A stretch of DNA of 14,318 bases from Treponema sp. GTDB lineage: Bacteria > Spirochaetota > Spirochaetia > Treponematales > Breznakiellaceae. Each line of letters begins with the position of its first letter. Positions within the stretch are counted from its first letter, which is position 1. The notes beneath the pieces are model-generated. The model saw nothing but the letters and a program-made list of their open reading frames with translations, was not told the DNA's origin and searched no databases. Both the position numbers and the translations under genes were made by a program. Location of the stretch: contig JAISEA010000104.1 in the NCBI GenBank assembly GCA_031264475.1, positions 1 through 14,318 on the forward strand, given 5' to 3'. Below, piece after piece: positions 6,301 through 12,900 of the stretch.

Positions 6301-8391
6301 CTGGCGAGATAAAGCCATGAGTAAGGCGACGTCCCCTTGGCGCACGCCGGGAATCCGCGCGGCTTGCCCAAGGTTCAGAGGCTTTACTACCGACAACTTC
6401 TCTTTAGATTCCGCGGAAAGCCCCGGAACTCTCCTGTAGTCAAAATCAGGCGCGAGCCTAATATTTTCCATCTTGGCGGACCGAGCCGCGACCCGACGTT
6501 CTTTTTCGATATAACCCTCGTACCGGACGTCGAGCGCGGCGCGATTCACCCATTCGTGAGGGAACTCTGGCAATTCGTGCGCGAGAACATCCTCTACAAG
6601 AATCGATCCGTCAACCAAGGCGCGTTCCAGCGACTTATTCCCCTGCTTACGGGAACGCAGTAATTCGCGCACGATCTCCACGCCTTGCACCTTTTCCTGA
6701 AACCGCTCCCAGTGCGCGTCTCCAATCAAGCCCAAAGCCCGTCCTTTAGGCGACAACCGAGTGTCTGCGGTATCGTGCCGAAGAAGCAGACGGTATTCCG
6801 CGCGGCTTGTGAACATACGGTAGGGTTCTTTGGTGCCAAGCGTGGACAAGTCGTCGATCAGCACGCCAATATACGCTTCGTTTCGGGCGAGAACACAGGG
6901 CGGCTCGCCTGCCATTTTAAGCGCGGCGTTGACGCCTGCCATAAACCCTTGAGCGGCAGCCTCCTCGTAGCCAGAAGTGCCGTTACTCTGACCCGCGGAA
7001 AAGAACCCTTGTAGGCGTTTAGACTCCAGTGTAGGAAACAGATCGAGCGGGTCGAGGTAATCGTATTCAACTGCGTAAGCGGGGCGCACCACCCGCGCGT
7101 GCTCCAACCCAGCAATCGCGTGGATAAAGTCCTCCTGCACATCTTCGGGCAAAGACGACGACAAGCCATTCAAGTACATTTCGTTGGTGTACAAGCCTTC
7201 AGGTTCGATAAACACGTGATGCCGCTCCCGGTCAGGAAACCGCATAACCTTATCCTCGATAGAGGGGCAATAACGCGGACCCGCGCCTTGAATCTTGCCC
7301 GAATACAGCGGAGAACGATGAATATTAGCGCGAATAACCTCATGTGCGCGCGGGTTAGTATACGTAATCCAGCAAGGAAGGCAAGGTAAGGAGGGGGAAG
7401 TCTCCCCCCCGCTCCAAACGCCTACGGCGTTTTCCGCTTCCCCCTCTCCTAGGGGGCTTCCGCCGCCCCCTAAAACCCCCGCGCCTTGGTCCGATACTTC
7501 CGCGTCTAACCCCGCACGGCTGGTGTCAGAGGTCGACATTCCCGCGCCCAACTCTGCCCCGTTGGTGTCAGAGACCGACATTCCCGCACTCAACCCCGCA
7601 CGGACGGTGTCAGAGACCGACATTCCCACGCCAAACCCTGCCCCGTTGGTGTCAGAGACCGACATTCTCGCGCCCAACCCTGCCCCGTTGGTGTCAAAGC
7701 CCAGCGTTCCCGCGCCCCAAAAAGAGAAAGGTTCAAACGGTTCACCGTCCTGCCGTTCCAAGACCGAGAAGTCAATAGAATCCCGGTCAATACGCGCGGG
7801 CGTACCTGTTTTCAGGCGACCCACATGAAAACCCAGCTCACGCAAACGCTGACCCAAGCCAACCGCGGCAGGCTCTCCCAGCCGTCCCTGCGCCGCGTCA
7901 AAACTACCGATGAAGATTTTCCCCTCTAAAAATGTGCCGGCGCAAAGAACCACAGTCCTCGCGGAAATACGATGCCCCCTTTCGGTAACCACCCCTTGAA
8001 CTGCATTATCCCTCACGATAAGATCGACAACCGTATCCATGAAGATATGAACACGCTCCTGCCGTTCAAGAGATGAGCGAGCCGCGGCTTGATAGACCGC
8101 CTTATCAGCCTGAGCGCGAGGCGCCTGCACCGCGGGACCCCGCGAGCGGTTCAGCACGCGGTATTGAATCGTACTTTTATCAATAAGACGAGCCATTTCG
8201 CCCCCAAGCGCGTCAATTTCACGCACGAGGTTGCCTTTAGCCAAGCCCCCGACCGCCGGGTTGCAAGACATCGCGCCAATGCGATCCGGGTTTTGCGTTA
8301 CGAGAAGCGCGTGAAACCCCAATCTACTTATGGCGAGCGCGGCTTCAACGCCCGCGTGTCCCCCGCCGATTACAATGCTATCGTAGTCCAT
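6283..8391 (-). CDS. mnmG: tRNA uridine-5-carboxymethylaminomethyl synthesis enzyme MnmG (GidA), with large in-frame insertion
   Basis: MnmG is the FAD- and NADH-dependent partner of MnmE that adds carboxymethylaminomethyl groups to U34 of tRNAs in the cytoplasm. Signatures: FAD-binding [10 protein letters not shown] (9-18), [11 protein letters not shown] (43-53), [14 protein letters not shown] (84-97), AGTFLEGKI (151-159), [12 protein letters not shown] (191-202), WITYTN (341-346), RYCPSIEDK (373-381), and in the C-terminal half [21 protein letters not shown] and [14 protein letters not shown]. Length is 702 residues against the usual 610-630. The excess is residues about 225-336, between PFEPFSF and PCWITYTN, built from tandem 14-residue repeats and a palindromic element. 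The native C-terminus ends near LLMALSR; the last residues, HPSGV and stop, come from element A. The start at 8391 is fixed by the conserved [14 protein letters not shown]. There is no SD. mnmE and rsmG are not adjacent. Confidence 0.95.
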   Translation of the reverse strand: MDYDSIVIGGGHAGVEAALAISRLGFHALLVTQNPDRIGAMSCNPAVGGLAKGNLVREIDALGGEMARLIDKSTIQYRVLNRSRGPAVQAPRAQADKAVYQAAARSSLERQERVHIFMDTVVDLIVRDNAVQGVVTERGHRISARTVVLCAGTFLEGKIFIGSFDAAQGRLGEPAAVGLGQRLRELGFHVGRLKTGTPARIDRDSIDFSVLERQDGEPFEPFSFWGAGTLGFDTNGAGLGARMSVSDTNGAGFGVGMSVSDTVRAGLSAGMSVSDTNGAELGAGMSTSDTSRAGLDAEVSDQGAGVLGGGGSPLGEGEAENAVGVWSGGETSPSLPCLPCWITYTNPRAHEVIRANIHRSPLYSGKIQGAGPRYCPSIEDKVMRFPDRERHHVFIEPEGLYTNEMYLNGLSSSLPEDVQEDFIHAIAGLEHARVVRPAYAVEYDYLDPLDLFPTLESKRLQGFFSAGQSNGTSGYEEAAAQGFMAGVNAALKMAGEPPCVLARNEAYIGVLIDDLSTLGTKEPYRMFTSRAEYRLLLRHDTADTRLSPKGRALGLIGDAHWERFQEKVQGVEIVRELLRSRKQGNKSLERALVDGSILVEDVLAHELPEFPHEWVNRAALDVRYEGYIEKERRVAARSAKMENIRLAPDFDYRRVPGLSAESKEKLSVVKPLNLGQAARIPGVRQGDVALLMALSRQHPSGV
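7387..7472 (+). repeat. palindromic repeat element inserted in frame in mnmG
   Basis: TAAGGAGGGGGAAG at the left pairs with CTTCCCCCTCTCCT at about 7437-7450 (a 2-base bulge) around a hairpin AACGCC-TAC-GGCGTT (about 7417-7431). It is followed by TAGGGGG-CTTCCGCCG-CCCCCTA (7450-7472). The beginning, the end and the CTTCCGCC loop match the intergenic copy at 5919-6024. It encodes about residues 307-335 of MnmG, rich in Gly, Ser and Glu, without a stop. Confidence 0.6.
7487..7732 (+). repeat. 42-bp tandem repeats inside mnmG
   Basis: The motif GTGTCAGAG begins at 7523, 7565, 7607, 7649 and, as GTGTCAAAG, at 7691: an exact 42-base period over five units. A shortened degenerate unit lies just before (7487-7522) and the last unit decays after its first half. 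On the coding (minus) strand each unit gives 14 residues of the form [14 protein letters not shown]. Because 42 is a multiple of 3, changes in copy number keep mnmG in frame. Confidence 0.85.
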
Positions 8392-8398
8392 CGGGGAA

Positions 8399-8428
8399 AT
8401 TATACACTGAACCGCGGGGTAAGGGCAA
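8399..8428 (-). promoter_or_regulatory. promoter of mnmG
   Basis: On the minus strand TTGCCC (8423-8428) and TATAAT (8399-8404) are 18 bases apart. Exactly 7 bases separate the -10 from the ATG at 8391, and no SD is present. Since the start codon is secure from homology, a transcript from this promoter would be leaderless or nearly so. Confidence 0.55.
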
Positions 8429-8443
8429 GGCGAACTGAAACTG

Positions 8444-8711
8444 CTGGAGTGGTTTCCAGAAGCGCTGGAGTGGTTTCCAGAAGTGCTGGAGTGGTTTCCA
8501 GAAGTCCTGGAGTGGTTTCCAGAAGTCCTGGAGTGGTTTCCAGAAGCGCTGGAGTGGTTTCCAGAAGCGCTGGAGTGGTTTCCAGAAGTCCTGGAGTGGT
8601 TTCTAGAAGCGCTGGAGTGGTTTCCAGAAGCGCTGGAGTGGTTTCCAGAAGTGCTGGAGTGGTTTCCAGAGGTGTTGGAGTGGTCTCCAAAAGCGTTGGA
8701 AGCGGTTCTAA
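8444..8711 (+). repeat. 21-bp tandem hairpin array between divergent promoters
   Basis: Twelve units of CTGGAGTGGTTTCCAGAAG plus two variable bases start every 21 bases from 8444 to 8675, with a thirteenth degenerate unit at 8696. Each contains a 6-bp stem, CTGGAG-TGGT-TTCCAG, with one G-T pair. The two variable bases are CG, TG or TC. The array fills the divergent gap between the mnmG promoter (8399-8428) and the promoter of the 8786 gene. Several frames are open across it only because 21 is a multiple of 3; I do not call these genes. It has no spacers, so it is not CRISPR. Confidence 0.9.
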
Positions 8712-8740
8712 AAATATTGACGATTTTTCAAGAAAAAGCT

Positions 8741-8768
8741 TTTATTATTATTTGTTTTGTGTTATACT
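8741..8768 (+). promoter_or_regulatory. extended -10 promoter of the 8786 gene
   Basis: TATACT (8763-8768) is preceded by TGT, an extended -10, with a weak TTTATT (8741-8746) 16 bases upstream. A TTGACG at 8717-8722 lies too far upstream to pair with this -10 and could serve a second start point. The leader would be about 10 bases and contains the SD. Confidence 0.5.
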
Positions 8769-8775
8769 AATAAAC

Positions 8776-8780
8776 GGAGG
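8776..8780 (+). promoter_or_regulatory. Shine-Dalgarno of the 8786 gene
   Basis: GGAGG stands 5 bases before the ATG at 8786. It is the best SD in the window and fixes this start. Confidence 0.8.
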
Positions 8781-8785
8781 TAAAG

Positions 8786-9457
8786 ATGCCGCGTAAAGAA
8801 GATTGGCTTCCCCATCGGGAGCAAGATTTAGTTGATTTTTTTGAATTGTGGCTGGCGATTCTTTCAGATACGCTGAAACAGACTGCGTATGGTTGGGACT
8901 CCACGGAATGTACGAGCGTCGCGAATAAAATCACGGCGTTTCTGAACGCCCGGAGCCTTTACGAAGCGGAAAATTCACTTATGCACCGTATTGCGAAAGA
9001 CGAGGCGAAAAAAGAAGCCGTGAACGCGGTTCGTGAGTTCGCCAATTACGCAATACGGTTCAACAAGAAAATGACGGAAAAGGACAAGGCGCCCTTGGGG
9101 ATTCATAGTCCGGACGCTACGTTTACGACGCATGGAACGCCCACGTCTCAGCCTGACATCGTGGTGGATAATACGGTGAATCATTTTGAGCATCGGGTGC
9201 GAGCGTTGAATCGAGGTCGGAATGACACGTCAAAACCCTCAGACGCGTACGGCGTGCGCTATGCGTGGCAGGTTGGCGGAGAAAGACCGATCTCCGGGGC
9301 AGACTTGCCCAAGACGAAATTTAGTCGGAAGACAACCCATGTCGTAACGTATACGGAAGCGGAAAAAGGAAAAACCGCTTACTATGCGGCGTGCTATGAA
9401 AACGGCAAGGGCGACGCGGGTCCCTGGTCCCCGATTATGGATGCGGTAATTGGGTGA
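8786..9457 (+). CDS. hypothetical protein, helical N-terminal and beta-rich (FN3-like) C-terminal domain
   Basis: A 223-residue protein with no signal peptide or membrane segment, not assignable to a named family. It begins MPRKEDWLPHREQDLVDFF. Residues about 10-105 look all-helical (EAENSLMHRIAKDEAKKEAVNAVREFANYAIRF). A short linker follows, then from about 150 a beta-rich stretch (VRYAWQVGG, THVVTYTEAEKGKTAYYAACYENGKGDAGPWSPI). The aromatic AYYAACYEN and GPWSPI blocks recall a fibronectin type III fold. From memory, similar proteins of this two-part layout occur as uncharacterised proteins in gut spirochaetes and Bacteroidetes; that should be checked. It has its own promoter and a strong SD and is transcribed away from mnmG across the 21-bp array. 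A structured repeat begins 24 bases after its stop. Confidence 0.7.
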   Translation: MPRKEDWLPHREQDLVDFFELWLAILSDTLKQTAYGWDSTECTSVANKITAFLNARSLYEAENSLMHRIAKDEAKKEAVNAVREFANYAIRFNKKMTEKDKAPLGIHSPDATFTTHGTPTSQPDIVVDNTVNHFEHRVRALNRGRNDTSKPSDAYGVRYAWQVGGERPISGADLPKTKFSRKTTHVVTYTEAEKGKTAYYAACYENGKGDAGPWSPIMDAVIG

Positions 9458-9480
9458 GACGCTGTAAGGCGTTTAACCTT

Positions 9481-9513
9481 GTGGGGGCTTGTGTCTGCGG
9501 CTCAAGCTCCCAC
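9481..9513 (+). other. strong hairpin after the 8786 gene
   Basis: GTGGGGGCTTG (9481-9491) pairs with CAAGCTCCCAC (9503-9513) over 11 bp with one G-T pair and an 11-base loop. It overlaps the outer hairpin of element B. No T-run follows directly, so it is at best a poor intrinsic terminator; a 3'-end stabiliser is equally possible. Confidence 0.45.
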
Positions 9514-9756
9514 ACTTCGTGTGTTTCAATACTTCACAACGGGATGTTGTACGAAAGGTGGCGCCGCTTCCACCGTCTTGACGGCTACGCTTGCAGGCAA
9601 GCGGAGCCTTCGCGTTGTTATAGTAAGGCGGCGTATGGCGGGGCAAGATGCTTTAAAACACCCGAAGGGTGCGCTTGCAGGCAAGCGGAGCCTTTTCGTT
9701 GTTAGGTAATCTACACGCACGGCGGGGCAAGACGCTTTTAAAACACCCGAAGGGTG
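9511..9756 (-). repeat. structured repeat element B, inverted relative of element A
   Basis: Read on the minus strand it starts CACCC-TTC-GGGTG (9744-9756) and TTTTAAA, carries GTGTAGATTACCTAACAACG (about 9698-9717), then AAGGCTCCGCTTGC-CTGCAAGCG. A second internal copy of the start (9659-9671) and a second CAACG unit follow. It then continues through CTTTCGTACAACA and CCGTTGTGAAGTATT to an outer hairpin CACAC-GAA-GTGTG (9511-9523). All these blocks occur in the same order in element A (6104-6300), which lies on the other strand. It contains no gene I can support. Confidence 0.7.
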
Positions 9757-9978
9757 TAAGTTTCTAATGGTAGCCAATAGAACTTTCAAAGCAAGCTCTC
9801 TTGCACAGCCAGCAATATAACTTTCAGAGCAAGAATAATAGAGATGATCTTTCCTTTTTCCCCTTCCTTCTTTTACTTTCTTTACTTCGATGTCTGACAC
9901 CGACTTTTTTCCTTGCGGTAAATTTTTCGTGGTAAATTCCCCTTGTTTAATCCCCCTTTTTGATATATATTTAATGAA
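9757..9978. other. AT-rich intergenic region before the activase gene
   Basis: I see no convincing gene. Two 15-base imperfect direct repeats (AACTTTCAAAGCAAG at 9781 and AACTTTCAGAGCAAG at 9819) are 38 bases apart. A pyrimidine-rich tract covers about 9850-9890, and GGTAAATT occurs twice at about 9917-9938. The promoter of the next gene is at the right end. Confidence 0.5.
9943..9971 (+). promoter_or_regulatory. promoter of the activase gene
   Basis: TTGTTT (9943-9948) and TATATT (9966-9971) are 17 bases apart, and the -10 stands 7 bases before the ATG at 9979. No SD is present. This is the same spacing as at mnmG and mscS and again predicts a leaderless message. Confidence 0.45.
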
Positions 9979-12900
9979 ATGCCGCTTGAATCTAGCCTAT
10001 GGATTGGCGTTGACGTAGGATCAACCACCGCGAAAACCGTTGTCATAGACCCGCACACAAACAACATTCTCTTTTCCCGTTACGTCCGCCATAACGCGCG
10101 ACAGGCGGAAACTACCCACGTCTTACTAAAGGAAGTTTTCGCCGAATTCCCAGACGCTGTTTTCCGCGCGGCTGTGTGCGGCTCAGGCGGAAAAGGCATC
10201 GCAGACGCTCTCCACGTGCCCTACATACAGGAAGTCGCGGCAAATTCCATCGCGGTACGCGCACTCTATCCAAAAACACGTGTCGCAGTCGAACTCGGCG
10301 GACAGGATGCAAAAATAATCTTCTTTTATTACGACAAAACCTCAAACAAACTCGCCACATCCGATATGCGTATGAACGGAGCCTGCGCCGGCGGCACCGG
10401 CGCATTCATCGACGAAGCCGCATCCCTCTTGAAAATCCCGGTGGAAGAATTTGAAAGCTTCGCGGCAAAAGGCGCCTTTGTCTACGAAATCTCTGGACGA
10501 TGCGGCGTCTTCGCCAAAACCGACATACAACCCCTCCTGAACCAAGGGGCAAGAAAAGAAGACATCGCGCTCTCAACCTTCCACGCCATCGCTAAACAAA
10601 CCATAGGCGGACTAGCCCAAGGCTTGGAATTCAAACCACCCATAGCCTTTGAAGGCGGTCCCCTCACCTTTAACCCAACCCTCATCCGCGTCTTCGCAGA
10701 ACGCCTGAACCTAACAGAAGACGACATAATCCGCCCGGAATCGCCAGAAACTATCGTAGCACGCGGCGCGGCTCTGTCCCTCGGCGGTCTGTTCGCAGAC
10801 GCCCCCGCGCTCTTAACAAGACCAGTCGCCGATAGCCTCTTAGATTCCCCCGCGCTCTTCACAGACCACAGCAGTACATCTAAAAAGAAATGGTTCGCCT
10901 CACAAGAGGAAAAAGACGACTGGCTCGAACAACACAGGGTTACCGGGGTTAAACGCGGGGTTTCTAAAGACAAAGCTACGGAAAACGTGTATCTCGGCAT
11001 CGACGCAGGCTCCACAACCACGAAGTTCGCACTCTTGGACGAAGATGAAAACGTCGTCGAAACGTTTTATTCAAGCAACAACGGAGACCCGCTAAACGTC
11101 ATCAAAACCGCCCTCGTTCAACTCAACGAAAAATACGGAGACAACCTCCATATCATCGCAGTAGGAACCACAGGCTACGGAGAACAACTCTTTTTCAAAG
11201 CCCTCTCCGCTGATTTCCACACAGTCGAAACCGTCTCCCACGCCGCTTCCGCTCGCAAATACGTACCGGGCGCAACCTTCATCCTCGACATCGGCGGACA
11301 AGACATGAAAGCTATCTCCATTGAACGAGACGTAGTAACAGACGTAGCTCTGAACGAAGCCTGCTCCGCCGGTTGCGGCTCGTTTCTGGAGAACTTCGCA
11401 AAAACCCTCAACGTCCCTGTACAGGAAATCGCGCACGCCGCTTTTTCAGCAGAAAACCCCGCGGACTTGGGGAGCCGTTGCACGGTCTTTATGAACAGCA
11501 GAATCATCACGGAACAACGCAACGGCAAACAAGTAGACGAACTCATGGCAGGACTCTGCCGCTCGATCATCGAAAACGTGTTCACTAAGGTCGTGCGCGT
11601 CCCGAATTTCAACGTGCTGGGCGACAAAATCGTGGTTCAAGGCGGCGTTTTCAAGAACGACGCGGTGCTCCGCGCCTTGGAACAGTACATCAACCGCCCG
11701 GTGGTGCGTGCGCCCTTCCCCGGAGAAATGGGCGCTATCGGCATCGCTCTGCTTACCAAAAAACACGTGGAAGATCAGGCGGACGCGGACTTCCACAGCC
11801 GCTTCATCGGACTCCGCGCCATGAAAGACTTTGACTACAAACAAAACGGAGAGTCGATCTGCCCGTTCTGCGCTAACCACTGCGTCAGGACCATGTTGAC
11901 TTTTTCCAACGGCACGATCTACGTCACCGGCAACCGATGCAAACGCGGCGAAATAACCGGAGACCCAGCCGACGCCCATATCCGCCAAAGAGTCAAACTC
12001 ATCACCGAACAATTGGAAGCCACCCCAGACTTGTTTAAATTACGCGAGAAATTGCTTTTCCAAGACTATGACTTCACGCGGGTCCACTCCGAAAAAGACA
12101 TCCTCATCGGACTGCCGCGTAGCCTTGAGTTTTGGGACTCCATGCCGTTCTGGTCAACGTTTTGGCGAGCCTTGGGCTTTAAGGTAAAGGTCTCCCGCGC
12201 CAGCGACCGCCGCCTTTTTGAACAAGGACTGCCCTTTGTTGCCTCTGACACTATCTGTTTCCCCGCGAAGCTCATACACGGGCATATCCACGACCTCGTG
12301 CAAAGCCGCGTAGACCGCATCTTTATGCCCATGCTTATCCGTACGCCTTCGGAAAATAAAGAACCGTTGAGCGACTATACCTGCGCCGTGGTGAAAGGTT
12401 ACCCCCTCGTCATCGAATACTCGGATAACCCCGCGGAACGGTGGAATACTCCCTTTGACCGCCCCCTTTTCCATTGGTTCACGCTCAAAGATAGAACCAG
12501 ACAGATTTGCGACTTCATGCGAAAGACGTTTAACATCCCGTCTTCCGTCACGCAAAAAGCCGTGGTCCAGGGGGATACGGCGCTGGCTCTGTTCCGAAAG
12601 ACTTTGACTGACGCGGCTACGCAGATTCTTAAAGACGGGAACAGGTCTGACGCTCCGCCCTTCGCGGTGGTTCTTGCGGGTCGCCCTTACCATAACGACG
12701 AAATGGTGAACCACGATCTTTCGCGGTGTTTCTCACGCCAAGGTATTCCCGTGCTGACCGTCGACTCCTTGCCCGGCGTCAATTCCGTTGATTTGTCGCG
12801 CACCCGTACCGAGATCGTCAACAACTTTCACGCCCGAATGTTAGGAGCCGCGGTGATCGCCGCGGAAGAGCCGTCTCTCGAATACGTGCAAATCGTCAGC

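Noticed and set aside
8444..8711. CRISPR array
   Set aside because: The units are contiguous 21-mers with only two variable bases; there are no unique spacers and no cas genes.
8089..8796. Long + strand open frame crossing the array (about 235 codons), and minus frame 8400-8690 rich in LLETTPA repeats
   Set aside because: The first is antisense to mnmG and then repetitive. Both stay open across the array only because its period is a multiple of 3, and neither has an SD or a recognisable domain.
9526..9900. Small minus-strand gene starting GTG at 9900 with an AAGGA upstream
   Set aside because: The first 50 or so residues look plausible, but the frame then runs through the structured repeat for most of its length, no promoter is clear, and there is no family resemblance.
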